Source: Scalindua_A sp046757465 (GTDB lineage: Bacteria > Planctomycetota > Brocadiia > Brocadiales > Scalinduaceae). From it: a stretch of DNA of 64,000 nt. The notes below the pieces were generated by a model. The model saw only the letters and a program-made list of their open reading frames with translations, was not told where the DNA came from and did no database searches. The position numbers and the translations under genes were made by a program. Positions within the stretch are counted from its first letter, which is position 1. Each line of letters opens with the position of its first letter. Shown in pieces: positions 26,095 through 36,040 of this stretch. The stretch lies in NCBI GenBank assembly GCA_046757465.1, contig JBHHYH010000001.1, positions 62,001-126,000 on the forward strand. The letters run 5' to 3'.

Positions 26095-28521
26095 ATGGAT
26101 AAATATATTTGCATTCATGGACACTTTTACCAGCCGCCAAGGGAAAATCCCTGGATTGAAGAGGTTGAATTTCAAGATGCAGCTTACCCCTACCATGATT
26201 GGAACGAAAAAATAACAGCAGAGTGTTATGCTCCAAATACAGCTTCACGGATACTTGATGCGGATGGAAGGATAATTGAAATAATGAACTCCTATTCAAA
26301 GATTAGTTTTGACTTTGGTCCTACCCTTCTGTCCTGGCTGGAAAGGCGAAAACCAGATGTCTATCAGGCAATTCTTGAAGCAGACAGATTAAGTATGGAG
26401 GAATTCTCTGGACATGGTTCTGCCATAGCTCAGGCGTATAACCATATGATAATGCCACTTGCAAACTGGCGGGACAAACACACTCAGGTAATATGGGGAA
26501 TAAAGGATTTTCAGAAGAGATTTAATAGGTTTCCAGAAGGGATGTGGCTCCCAGAAACTGCCGTGGATATGGAGACCCTTGAAGTGTTGGCAAATCTTGG
26601 AATAAAATTTACTATACTTTCACAGAGGCAGGCAAAAAGGATAAATAAAAAAGGAGAAGTTGGAAATTGGCATGATGTAAATGAAGAAAAAATAGATCCC
26701 ACAATGACTTATCTTTGTATACTACCATCTGGAAGGACTATAAACCTTTTTTTCTACGATGGCCCAATTTCTCGGGATGTGTCCTTCGGAGGACTGTTGA
26801 ATAATGGAAAAACCTTTGCTAAAAAGTTACTTTCTGCATTTAATGACCAACGAAATAGGTCTCAGATTGTCCATATTGCGACTGATGGAGAGACTTTTGG
26901 TCATCATCACCGTTATGGAGATATGGCACTTTCATACTGTCTGCATTACATCGAGGCCAAAGAACTTGCAAAGATAACCAACTACGGTGAGTATCTTGAG
27001 AAACAACCACCAACTCATGCAGTTGAAATCTTTGAGAACTCGTCATGGAGCTGTGCCCACGGGGTAGAAAGGTGGAAAGATAATTGTGGGTGTAACTCAG
27101 GAAAACACCCTGAGTGGACTCAAGCCTGGAGAAAACCTTTAAGGAAGGCTATGGACGTATTGAGAGATAGACTCATCTCTATCTATGAAAACGAAGCATC
27201 AAGATATTTTAAGAGCCCATGGGATGTAAGGAACGATTATATTGAGGTTATGCTTGACAGGTCACGCGAGAATGTAGATGCCTTTTTAAAAAAATATGCT
27301 ATTAAAAGACTTTCAAAGTTGAAGAAGATAAAGGCTTTAAAGCTCCTTGAGATACAGAGAAATGCCATGTTAATGTACACGAGCTGTGGATGGTTCTTTG
27401 ATGATGTTTCAGGCATTGAGACCATACAGGTAATGCAGTATGCATCAAAAGCCATTCAACATGTAGAAGAATTACAGGGTTTGTCTCTTGATTCAGAATA
27501 TTTGAAATTTTTAAAAAAAGCGCCGAGTAATGTATTTGAAAATGCTATGAAAGTTTACGAGGTGTTTGTAAAGCCTGCCAGGAGTAACCTCCTCCGAGCA
27601 GGGGCTCACTATAGCATATCATCTATCTTTGAGGAATGTCCGGAGGAAGACATAAAAACATACCACTATACTGCAAAGAGTGAGTTTTGTGACAAAATAG
27701 AGTCTGGGAAGCTAAAGTTTACTGTAGGAAAGGTAAATATTACCTCAGATATAACGTGGGACGAAAAAACAATTAGCTTTGCAGTACTCCATCTTGGAGA
27801 TCATAATATAAATGGTGGCGTTAAAGAATTTGCTGGAGAAGAAGACTTTTCTACTATGCGAGAAGAGATAAGGGAAGTATTTGAAAAAGGTGATGTCCCT
27901 GAGGTGATAAGGCTTATGGATAAGCACTTTGGAGGTAACATCTATTCTGTTTGTCATCTCTTTAAAGATGAACAAAGAAAGGTCTTAAACCTGATACTTC
28001 AATCAAGATATGAAGATGTTGAAACCTCTTACCGTCAGATATACGAGAACAACTACGCTATAATGAATTATTTCTATAGTTTGCAGATACCTCTTCCAAG
28101 ACCTTTTTCTACATCGGCTGAATATATACTGAATACAGACATAAGAAAAATTTTCGAAGAAAAAGATTTAGATATAGAAAAGCTTAAGAAATTGATAGAT
28201 GAAACCAAAAGATGGTCTATTAAGATTGATACAACCACTATTGGATTTGTTGCAAGCTCATGGTTAAATTCACTCATGGAAAGACTGTATCAGCAGCAGG
28301 AAGATTTACAACTCTTTGAAAAAGTTGACAATACCTTGGAGATATTAAGGCCACTATCTCTATCAATGGATTTCTGGAAGCCCCAGAATATACATTTCTT
28401 AATCGGAAAGAATTTTTACACAACGATGAAGGAAAAGGCGGCAAAAGGAGATGTTTTTGCTGAAAGGTGGGTCGAGGTATTTTGCAAATTAGGCTATTAC
28501 CTGAATATAAAGGTTTCGTGA
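26095..28521 (+). CDS. GH57 family glycosidase with DUF3536 domain
   Basis: An 808-residue protein. The N-terminal half is a GH57 (alpha/beta) barrel: HGHFYQPPRENPWIE at the start, GMWLPETAVDMETLE containing the catalytic Glu region, and HIATDGETFGHHHRYGD holding the Asp of the second catalytic motif. The C-terminal half matches DUF3536, the family partner of this barrel. Members of GH57 include 4-alpha-glucanotransferases, branching enzymes and amylopullulanases; the exact activity cannot be read off. It starts 2 bp after the glgB stop, so it is translationally coupled and works on glycogen. Confidence 0.88.
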   Translation: MDKYICIHGHFYQPPRENPWIEEVEFQDAAYPYHDWNEKITAECYAPNTASRILDADGRIIEIMNSYSKISFDFGPTLLSWLERRKPDVYQAILEADRLSMEEFSGHGSAIAQAYNHMIMPLANWRDKHTQVIWGIKDFQKRFNRFPEGMWLPETAVDMETLEVLANLGIKFTILSQRQAKRINKKGEVGNWHDVNEEKIDPTMTYLCILPSGRTINLFFYDGPISRDVSFGGLLNNGKTFAKKLLSAFNDQRNRSQIVHIATDGETFGHHHRYGDMALSYCLHYIEAKELAKITNYGEYLEKQPPTHAVEIFENSSWSCAHGVERWKDNCGCNSGKHPEWTQAWRKPLRKAMDVLRDRLISIYENEASRYFKSPWDVRNDYIEVMLDRSRENVDAFLKKYAIKRLSKLKKIKALKLLEIQRNAMLMYTSCGWFFDDVSGIETIQVMQYASKAIQHVEELQGLSLDSEYLKFLKKAPSNVFENAMKVYEVFVKPARSNLLRAGAHYSISSIFEECPEEDIKTYHYTAKSEFCDKIESGKLKFTVGKVNITSDITWDEKTISFAVLHLGDHNINGGVKEFAGEEDFSTMREEIREVFEKGDVPEVIRLMDKHFGGNIYSVCHLFKDEQRKVLNLILQSRYEDVETSYRQIYENNYAIMNYFYSLQIPLPRPFSTSAEYILNTDIRKIFEEKDLDIEKLKKLIDETKRWSIKIDTTTIGFVASSWLNSLMERLYQQQEDLQLFEKVDNTLEILRPLSLSMDFWKPQNIHFLIGKNFYTTMKEKAAKGDVFAERWVEVFCKLGYYLNIKVS

Positions 28522-28540
28522 TAATTGATAAGGAGAAAAT

Positions 28541-30040
28541 GTGGAACGAAGAGGAAGCGGGATACTTCTTCATATTACATCCCTACCGTCATCCTATGGT
28601 ATAGGTGATCTTGGCCCGGGCGCTTACGGATTTGTTAATTTTCTCTCAGGAGCAGATCAAATCTACTGGCAGATACTTCCCTTAAACCGAACATGTACTG
28701 CCTACGGAAACTCTCCTTATAGTAGTTTTTCAGCCTTTGCTGGCAATCCTCTCTTGATAAGTCCTGAGCTAATGGTGGAAGATAACATACTTTTGAAATC
28801 TGATATTGAGGAACATCCTACATTTCCAAAGGAGAGAGTTAATTATAAAGCCGTTACTAAATACAAAGATAAAATACTTGGTATAGCATATGAAAGAAAC
28901 AAAGAGAGGTTAACTGGAAACTACGAATTTGAAAGATTTTGCAGCGAAAATTCATATTGGCTTGATGATTATGGCTTATTCGTTTCTATAAAGAGACAGT
29001 TTATGGGAGTTGATTGGAGTAAATGGCCGGAAGATTTAAGGGACAGGAAGGAAGACGTGATAAAAGAATGGGAAAAAAGATTAAGGGAAATGATATTAAT
29101 GGAGAAATATTTCCAGTATATATTTTTCAAGCAGTGGTACTCACTTAAGAATTATTGTAACAGTAAAAATTTGCAAATAATCGGTGATGTTCCAATTTAT
29201 GTGAATTATGATAGCTCGGATGTGTGGGCAAATCCTGAAGTTTTTAAATTAGACGAAGAAAAAAGGCCTGCATTTGTTACAGGGGTACCGCCTGATTATT
29301 TCAGTTCTACAGGTCAGTTGTGGGGGCATCCAGTTTATGATTGGAATTTTCTTAAGGAAACTCAGTACTCATGGTGGATAATGCGGATAGAATACAATCT
29401 TAAACTATTTGATATATTTAGGCTTGATCATTTCAGAGGATTTGTTAGTTACTGGAAGATCCCGGTAAATGAAAAGAGAGCAATAAATGGAAGATGGGAA
29501 AAGTCGCCTGCTAAGGACTTCTTCAACACACTCTTTAAGCACTTTCCTCATCTTCCCATTATTGCCGAAGACCTCGGAGTTATTACTCCAGATGTGAGAG
29601 AAATTATGAATCTATTCGGATTTCCCGGCATGAGAGTGGTCATTTTTGCATTTGGAGAAGACCTTCCTACTAGTCCTTACGCAACACACAATCACATAAA
29701 AAACTGTGTAGTATATACAGGAACACATGATAATAACACGATTAAGGGATGGTTTGAAAAAGAATTGGGTCGTGAAGGTAGAAAAAGGCTTTCTGAATAT
29801 ATAGGACATAAAGTTTCAGAAAAGACGGTTCACTGGGAACTTATAAGGCTTGCTATGATGTCTGTTGCAAACATGGTTATCATCCCGATGCAGGATATTC
29901 TTGGTCTCGGAGAAGAGGCGAGGATGAATCTACCAGCAAGTTCCAGGGGAAATTGGGAGTGGAGGGTAACACAAGATCAATTATCATCCACCATAACACA
30001 AGGCCTTTTGGAAATAACCAGGATTTATGGAAGGGTATAA
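28541..30040 (+). CDS. malQ: 4-alpha-glucanotransferase (amylomaltase)
   Basis: A 499-residue GH77 enzyme that transfers alpha-1,4-glucan segments between maltooligosaccharides. Family motifs seen: RGSGILLHITSLPSSYGIGDLG at the start, DVPIYVNYDSSDVWANP, the nucleophile Asp in FRLDHFRGF (about residue 292), the Glu in PIIAEDLGVITPDV and the Asp in YTGTHDNNT. The start is GTG 28541 behind AAGGAGAAAAT. It follows the GH57 gene by about 20 bp in the glycogen cluster and recycles the short chains produced by degradation. Confidence 0.96.
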   Translation: MERRGSGILLHITSLPSSYGIGDLGPGAYGFVNFLSGADQIYWQILPLNRTCTAYGNSPYSSFSAFAGNPLLISPELMVEDNILLKSDIEEHPTFPKERVNYKAVTKYKDKILGIAYERNKERLTGNYEFERFCSENSYWLDDYGLFVSIKRQFMGVDWSKWPEDLRDRKEDVIKEWEKRLREMILMEKYFQYIFFKQWYSLKNYCNSKNLQIIGDVPIYVNYDSSDVWANPEVFKLDEEKRPAFVTGVPPDYFSSTGQLWGHPVYDWNFLKETQYSWWIMRIEYNLKLFDIFRLDHFRGFVSYWKIPVNEKRAINGRWEKSPAKDFFNTLFKHFPHLPIIAEDLGVITPDVREIMNLFGFPGMRVVIFAFGEDLPTSPYATHNHIKNCVVYTGTHDNNTIKGWFEKELGREGRKRLSEYIGHKVSEKTVHWELIRLAMMSVANMVIIPMQDILGLGEEARMNLPASSRGNWEWRVTQDQLSSTITQGLLEITRIYGRV

Positions 30041-30087
30041 TTAAATTGAGCAATTATCATTTTTCTTTATTTTTGTTGAGTTACTAA

Positions 30088-31545
30088 ATGAAGATAGCAG
30101 AAGCATCCTCTGAAATAGTTCCATATGCTAAAACCGGTGGCCTGGCTGACGTTGTGGGTACGCTACCCTTATACCTTGAAAAAGCTAAACAAGAAGTATC
30201 AATGTTTATACCACTTTATAAATCGGTAATAACATCAGGCTTTGATATCAAACTCATGGATGTGACTCTTGACATTCCAATTGGTGATGCCGTTCATACA
30301 GGATATTTATGGAAAGGAGTTCATCCCGACTCAAAAGATGTCACGGTATATTTTATACAACATGATGAATATTACTATAGAGACGCACTTTACGGAACGG
30401 AGTCTGGCAACTATCCAGACAACTCGGAACGTTTTATATTTTTTTCAAGGGCCGTAATAGAAGTCATTAAGAGACTAAAGCTGTCAATAGATGTACTTCA
30501 TTGCCATGAATGGCAAACGGCCTTAATCCCCGTCTACCTAAAAACATTGTACTCCCACGATAAAAACCTTTCTTCCGTAAAAACAGTTCTGACGATTCAT
30601 AACCTTGCTTATCAGGGATTATTTTGGCACGAAGATATGAAACTTACTGGATTAGACGGGACGTTGTTTAACTGGAAACATCTCGAGCACTTGGGAAAGA
30701 TCAACTTTCTGAAAGGTGGAATTGTATTTGCAGACATTATTACAACCGTTTCAAAGAAATATGCAGAAGAGATCAGGACTGCTGAATTTGGATGCGGGCT
30801 TGAAATTATCCTCAAAGAACACGAACACAAACTTTACGGAATAATTAATGGTGTTGATTATTCCGAATGGTCTCCTGAAAATGATAAATTCATATCTCAC
30901 AAATACAATATCGAGAATCTACGCGGCAAGGCGATGTGCAAAAAACGCCTGCGAAAGATACTCAGTCTTCCCCAGGCGAAAGCGCCGATGCTAGGCATGA
31001 TTAGCCGCCTTGCAGAACAAAAAGGAGTTGACCTTTTGATCGTAATTATGGATGACCTGATGAAAAGAGACCTTCAGCTTGTAATACTTGGTATCGGTGA
31101 TGAAAAATACCATCAAATGCTTAGGGAAATTGCCCTTAAATATAAAAGAAAGCTCTCTGTAAACATAATGTTTGACAACCAACTTGCCCATCAGATAGAA
31201 GCAGGAGCGGATATATTTCTTATGCCTTCAAAGTATGAGCCATGCGGTTTGAGTCAGATGTATAGCTTAAGATATGGCACCATTCCCGTAGTACGTGAAA
31301 CCGGAGGTCTTGCTGATACCATCATAGACGCAAATGACCTAAACCTAAAAAACGGTACAGCCACGGGGTTTACACTTAAGGGCTATTTTGCAACGGAGTT
31401 CCTTTTTGCCATATATCGGGCGTTGGAGCTATATAAATCAAAGACAAAATGGAATGCACTGAGAAGAAATGCCATGAAACAAGATTGGTCCTGGAAAAAG
31501 AGTGCGCGTGAATACGTTGAATTGTTTAAATCTGTCCTAGGGTAA
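30088..31545 (+). CDS. glgA: Glycogen synthase (GT5)
   Basis: A 485-residue glycosyltransferase that elongates glycogen from a nucleotide-glucose donor. The donor-binding AKTGGLADVVG motif (about residues 15-25), the HCHEWQTALIPVYL segment and the C-terminal MPSKYEPCGLSQMYSLRYGTIPVVRETGGLADTI (about 375-405) are the standard GlgA signatures. An upstream ADP-glucose pyrophosphorylase (glgC) and a phosphorylase (glgP) are absent here. The last gene of the glycogen cluster; about 50 bp separates it from malQ. Confidence 0.97.
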   Translation: MKIAEASSEIVPYAKTGGLADVVGTLPLYLEKAKQEVSMFIPLYKSVITSGFDIKLMDVTLDIPIGDAVHTGYLWKGVHPDSKDVTVYFIQHDEYYYRDALYGTESGNYPDNSERFIFFSRAVIEVIKRLKLSIDVLHCHEWQTALIPVYLKTLYSHDKNLSSVKTVLTIHNLAYQGLFWHEDMKLTGLDGTLFNWKHLEHLGKINFLKGGIVFADIITTVSKKYAEEIRTAEFGCGLEIILKEHEHKLYGIINGVDYSEWSPENDKFISHKYNIENLRGKAMCKKRLRKILSLPQAKAPMLGMISRLAEQKGVDLLIVIMDDLMKRDLQLVILGIGDEKYHQMLREIALKYKRKLSVNIMFDNQLAHQIEAGADIFLMPSKYEPCGLSQMYSLRYGTIPVVRETGGLADTIIDANDLNLKNGTATGFTLKGYFATEFLFAIYRALELYKSKTKWNALRRNAMKQDWSWKKSAREYVELFKSVLG

Positions 31546-31754
31546 AAATTGTCAACTTATTTACTGCGTTTATTATAATTCTCAGGCCTATTTGAACCAT
31601 TTGCCTTGATATCTGAAACAGGAAAATTGGGTACAATACACTTTTGTATTACCGTGAACACTTTCTCTGCTATTATAATCGTACCTTTTCCGTCATCCTC
31701 TTTTGTATTTTCGGCTGAAATGGGTTTAAAAGTTCAAAGCCTGTGATAATGGTG

Positions 31755-32904
31755 TCAGTATTTCTTATTAATATTTTTATCGATCTTTTCAATCCTGAGT
31801 ACACCAAAGAGAAAAAGATAGGTAAGGGCAAGGCCTACTATAAAACCAATTGCAGTTGAATGAAATGCAATAATTACGGCTGCAGTTAAGAGCATAACGA
31901 ACATATCGCTCCTTGCCTTAATATCTCTTGATGTCATGGCAAGTTCCAAGCCCGAGAATGTAAGAAGAACCCCAAGAACGCTAAAGAAAAAACCAATAAT
32001 CATTTTAATTATTCCAAGGAAGACTATACTTCCTCCCGTTCTCGCTCCAAAGCTATACTGTGCCGCAAGTCCACCAGACCCATGGCACATTGGCATAGCA
32101 CCAAACCAGCATCCAATGAGATTCATCAAGCCTACACTCGTTGCCATTTTCCTTGTATCTGCGCCTTTTTTGGGGAAAAGGTCCCAGGAAAGTGCACACA
32201 CCGCAATTACTGAGTTTAGTGTAGTTAGAGGTATTTGAGGTATTGCAGCCTTTAGTGTTCCACTTATGAAATCATCTTTACCTGGAATTGCAAATTTTGG
32301 AATACTTAATTCGTAACTTAACCCTTCCAGGACATTTGGTAAGCGTAAAAAGAGGAATACAAAACCTATTGCAAATACTACAAGGGAGCCTGGAATCTCT
32401 TACTGAAAAACAGAAACAAGACCAGTAAACCACAAAATGCCCCTACTGCTTTACTATCAAGACCAAAGATTGTGTTGGTATTGGAAACCATCTTGACACC
32501 ATTAATGATAAGCAACAGGCCTAGCCCCAATTGCAAATCCCTTATAACACTAAGGGGAATATGTTTATTTAGAAAACCTATCAGATTAGTTACACCCAAA
32601 AGAAATACGACTGCACTCGTAACAATTCCGGCAGTTAGTATTTGATCAACCGTAAGTCCCTCATTAATTGCAATTGTACCAATCGCCTTCATTGGCTGAA
32701 CCGCCAGAGGTATACCAAGATAAAACCAGTGATTAGGTTAAAGAATCCAGCGAAGAATAGGGCGCTTCCAGCATTAAGACCACAGACTGTAACCATTCCT
32801 ACCAATATTGGGATAAACGTTCCCATATCACCTAATGATCCTGCTAGTTCGTGTCGGTTAAAGCGTAATCCTTTGATATTATTTAATATGTCCCTACCCA
32901 ACAT
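31755..32904 (-). pseudogene. Molybdate/sulfate permease-like transporter, broken by two frameshifts
   Basis: Three adjoining fragments in different frames rebuild one membrane transporter of the SulP/MOT1 type. The start fragment (MLGRDILNNIKGLRFNRHELAGSLGDMGTFIPILVG) shifts near 32722-32727. The middle fragment (GIPLAVQPMKAIGTIAINEG, AGIVTSAVVFLLG) shifts near 32390-32394. The end fragment (CALSWDLFPKKGADTR, GCWFGAMPMCHGSGG) reaches 31755. Each shift is explained by the loss of one base in a short homopolymer (T, then C), so a sequencing or assembly error is as likely as decay. Its 5' leader carries a Moco-type riboswitch and a terminator, so its physiological job should be molybdate uptake for the formate dehydrogenase next to it. 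Confidence 0.8.
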
Positions 32905-32925
32905 TTCTGTTCCTTTTGCAATAAC

Positions 32926-32985
32926 TCAATAAAAAAACCATCGCTCTGTCTTATAAAAGATGGAACGATGGTTTAAAAAACGCAT
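32926..32985 (-). CDS. Possible leader peptide upstream of the transporter
   Basis: A 19-codon frame (MRFLNHRSIFYKTERWFFY) with a good AAAGGAG ribosome-binding site 7 bases before its ATG. It overlaps both arms of the terminator hairpin and begins directly after the riboswitch. If translated, the ribosome would disturb the terminator. Its reality is unproven. Confidence 0.35.
   Translation of the reverse strand: MRFLNHRSIFYKTERWFFY
32931..32974 (-). terminator. Rho-independent terminator between riboswitch and transporter
   Basis: AAACCATCG (32966-32974, minus strand) pairs with CGATGGTTT (32935-32943), followed by a seven-T tract. It lies between the riboswitch aptamer and the transporter start, the normal place for the expression platform of a transcription-terminating riboswitch. 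Confidence 0.75.
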
Positions 32986-33004
32986 TACTATCTCCTTTCC
33001 AAAA

Positions 33005-33088
33005 ATGGGAGGTGTAAAGGTTTCCCTTTATACCCTATCGGTTATTTATCCATTACATTCTACTTCAGGGTAAATAACTCGGAGAAAT
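33005..33088 (-). promoter_or_regulatory. Moco-family riboswitch aptamer
   Basis: The minus-strand leader of the molybdate transporter contains the layout of the Moco RNA motif. In order: CTCCGAG, an 8-bp stem (GTTATTTA 33071-33078 with TAAATAAC 33041-33048), CCGA, the GAAA-capped hairpin AAAGG-GAAA-CCTTT (33016-33029), and the closing ACACCTCC (33008-33015). The placement before a molybdate transporter and after a molybdenum formate dehydrogenase agrees. I did this by eye; a covariance-model search (Rfam RF01055) would confirm or refute it. Confidence 0.75.
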
Positions 33089-33140
33089 TTTAACTTATTT
33101 CGATTTTTTAATTTATATTAAAGCATTCATAGAGTCAGAA

Positions 33141-35843
33141 CTAGTCATGACCATTTAACTTTTCAACCTTGATTGCACACGACTTATATTCAGGGATCTT
33201 GCATACAGGATCGAATGCATCGTTAGTCAGAAGATTTGTCAAGGCGTCTCGATTATGGAATGCAAGGAACGTAATACCAGGCTGTGCTCTGTCTGTTATG
33301 TGCACCTTTACCTCCATCTCACCTCTTCTTGAACTGGCAAGAACCTTTTCGCTATCCGTTATGTTAAATCTCCTGGCGTCAAATGGATTTAACTCCAGTG
33401 ATTCTTCAGGCCATTTATTAAATATTGTACTGGCCCTTCTGGTCATAGAACCGTTATTATAATGCTGTCTACGACGGCCGGTTGAAAGGATTAATGGGTA
33501 CTCATCATCAGGTACTTCAGCCGATGCAATGTGATCATGGAAATTAAACTTGGCTTTCCCATTCGGCCTGTTGAATTTCTCCGTGTACATAATTGCAGTA
33601 CCAGGGTGGTCTATATCAGGGCATGGCCATTGGATTCCGTCAGGCTCAAGTTTTTTATGGTTAACCCCTGCAAACATAGGAGCTAGGCTTGCAAGCTCAT
33701 CCCATATCTCAGCAGGTGAAGAATAATTCATATTTTTTATCCCAACGGCATTTGCTACCAGGCATATTATTTCCCAGTCAGCCTTGCCTCCCAATGGTTC
33801 TATTGCCTTTCGGACCAGTTGAATTCTTCTTTCTCCATTTGTGAATGTACCATCTTTTTCTGCATGGCTTGAGCCCGGAAGAATTACGTCTGCAAACTCA
33901 GAGGTTTCTGTTGGTAGAATGTCCTGTACTACAAGGAATTCTAATTTTTTGAGACCGCTTTTTACAAAGTTGACATTAGCATTTGTCATAGCAGGGTCTT
34001 CCCCGAAGATATAGTAGGCCTTTTGTTTTCCTTCATTCATTGCAATGTCCATCTCCGTACACGTTAAACCCTTCTTATTATCCAGTTTAACTCCCCACGC
34101 TTTCTCAAATTTTGCCTGTGCCTTTTTATCATCAACCGGCTGATATCCTACAAATTTATCGGGCAGCGCTCCCATATCACACGCTCCCTGTACGTTATTC
34201 TGACCACGAGTCGGGTTTATACCAACATGAGGTCTTCCAAGATGACCTGTAACTGTAGCAAGGTTTGCAAGAGACATAACATTATACGTGCCTGTTGTAT
34301 GCTCTGTCATACCAAGACTGTAGATTATCATCGCCTTATCTGTCTTCGCATACATCCTGGCGGCATCAATAATCCTGTCCTTTGCTACACCCGTTATGCC
34401 CGAAACATATTCGGGTGTGTATTTTTCAACACCGTTCTTAAGCTTAGTGAAATCCTCGGTACGATTCTTAATAAATTCTTTGTCCTCAAGCCCTTCGCTT
34501 ATGATTACATTTATGATTCCATTTAATAGTGCGATATTCGTACCAGGTAGCAGATTCAACCATATATTTGCCCTGTCTACAAGTTGAGTTCTTCGCGGGT
34601 CACCAACGATTAATTTTGCTCCATTATTAAGTGCATCTTTTACCTTAAGTCCAACAATAGGATGAGCTTCATATGGATTAGCACCGATTATAAATAATAA
34701 TTCAGCATCAGGAATCTGGCCAAATGAATTGGTTGCAGCACCACTGCCATAACATGCTGCCAGCCCTGAGACGCTTGCACTGTGGCATACCCTTGCACAG
34801 TTATCAACGTTGTTAGTACCCATCATTCGCCCCATTTTCTGGAATATATAATTTTCTTCATTTGTACATCTTGATGAAGATAAAAACCCCAGACTGTCCG
34901 GGCCATACTTATCCTTAATCTCTTTAAACTTTGTAGCAACGAGGGTTATAGCCTCATCCCAACTGGCTTCTTCCAGTTTTCCATTCCTTCTTATAAGTGG
35001 TGTAGTCAATCTGTCCTTATGATGGATATGCTCGTACCCAAATCTACCTTTTACACAGAGACTTCCTTTATTATTTACTGGAGCGTCAAAGCACTCTGAA
35101 ATAGAAACGATCTTTTTATCTTTTACATTAAAATAGTAATTACATCCTGTTCCACAATAAGTACAGGTGGTTCTAACCTTTTCAAATTGCCAGGATCTTC
35201 CTTTGTTTTTAGCAGATAATTCTTGTAATGATCCGACCGGGCATGCATCTATACATTGGCCGCATAGTTCACAATCGCCTTCTTTAGAAATATTAGTCTT
35301 GTTTGGAGTTCCTAATGCCGTGAACCCTCCAGCCTTGAACCCTAACGCGTAGGATCCCTGAATCTCAGCACACGTCCTTGAGCATCTGGTACACATAATA
35401 CATTTATCCCGATCCCATTCTATTACCCCATTGTTAGGCAGCTCGGAAAATTTTCGAATAGTTTGCTGGCTCCATTCGGCGTGTACATCAAACTGGTAGG
35501 CGTAATTCTGGAGCTTACAATTCCCTGTCTTCTCACAGGTCATACAATCATTCGGGTGGTTGGCAAGTAATAACCTCAGATTGCTTCTTCGAAGTTCTGT
35601 GATATTATCGCTTTCCGTTATAACACTCATACTATCCCAAACAGGTGTATTACATGCCGTTACAGGCCCTAAATTCCCATCAACTTCAACAACACACATC
35701 TTGCACTGTCCAAAAGGTTTTAGGAGATCCCAATGGCATAAATAAGGAACATGGATATTGTTTTTCTTGGTAACCTGTATGATGGTTTCACCATCATTTG
35801 CTTCATATTCCTTTTGGTTAATTTGCAAAGTAATTTTTTTCAT
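33141..35843 (-). CDS. fdhA: Formate dehydrogenase alpha subunit with NuoG-like Fe-S N-terminus (Cys form)
   Basis: A 900-residue molybdenum or tungsten enzyme. The N-terminus (about 1-220) holds a 2Fe-2S ferredoxin domain (CHWDLLKPFGQCKMC), the His/Cys segment HPNDCMTCEKTGNC and two 4Fe-4S groups (CIMCTRCSRTC, CELCGQCIDAC). The molybdopterin part begins with CTYCGTGC (4Fe-4S). The metal ligand is Cys in NCARVCHSASV, where some homologues have selenocysteine. It should oxidise formate or reduce CO2. The NAD-linked diaphorase subunits are absent; the four-cluster ferredoxin upstream is the likely electron partner (inference). Confidence 0.95.
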   Translation of the reverse strand: MKKITLQINQKEYEANDGETIIQVTKKNNIHVPYLCHWDLLKPFGQCKMCVVEVDGNLGPVTACNTPVWDSMSVITESDNITELRRSNLRLLLANHPNDCMTCEKTGNCKLQNYAYQFDVHAEWSQQTIRKFSELPNNGVIEWDRDKCIMCTRCSRTCAEIQGSYALGFKAGGFTALGTPNKTNISKEGDCELCGQCIDACPVGSLQELSAKNKGRSWQFEKVRTTCTYCGTGCNYYFNVKDKKIVSISECFDAPVNNKGSLCVKGRFGYEHIHHKDRLTTPLIRRNGKLEEASWDEAITLVATKFKEIKDKYGPDSLGFLSSSRCTNEENYIFQKMGRMMGTNNVDNCARVCHSASVSGLAACYGSGAATNSFGQIPDAELLFIIGANPYEAHPIVGLKVKDALNNGAKLIVGDPRRTQLVDRANIWLNLLPGTNIALLNGIINVIISEGLEDKEFIKNRTEDFTKLKNGVEKYTPEYVSGITGVAKDRIIDAARMYAKTDKAMIIYSLGMTEHTTGTYNVMSLANLATVTGHLGRPHVGINPTRGQNNVQGACDMGALPDKFVGYQPVDDKKAQAKFEKAWGVKLDNKKGLTCTEMDIAMNEGKQKAYYIFGEDPAMTNANVNFVKSGLKKLEFLVVQDILPTETSEFADVILPGSSHAEKDGTFTNGERRIQLVRKAIEPLGGKADWEIICLVANAVGIKNMNYSSPAEIWDELASLAPMFAGVNHKKLEPDGIQWPCPDIDHPGTAIMYTEKFNRPNGKAKFNFHDHIASAEVPDDEYPLILSTGRRRQHYNNGSMTRRASTIFNKWPEESLELNPFDARRFNITDSEKVLASSRRGEMEVKVHITDRAQPGITFLAFHNRDALTNLLTNDAFDPVCKIPEYKSCAIKVEKLNGHD

Positions 35844-36040
35844 GTTTCCTCCTGAAACTAATCATCTAGCTAATAAACATTTGTAAGACTCGCAGATTAT
35901 GTAAATTATCTCGTGAAATAACATGTAAATACTTTTTATGGAGTTATAGTAGAAGCAGCAACTTGAAAAAGTTACAAAATTATTTCGCGAGGAAATCTTA
36001 CATATACTGTGGATTTTTGAACGGGTTAGGTCTAGGGCAT

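Noticed and set aside
33141..35843. Selenocysteine form of formate dehydrogenase
   Set aside because: The metal-ligand position reads Cys in NCARVCHS with no in-frame TGA.
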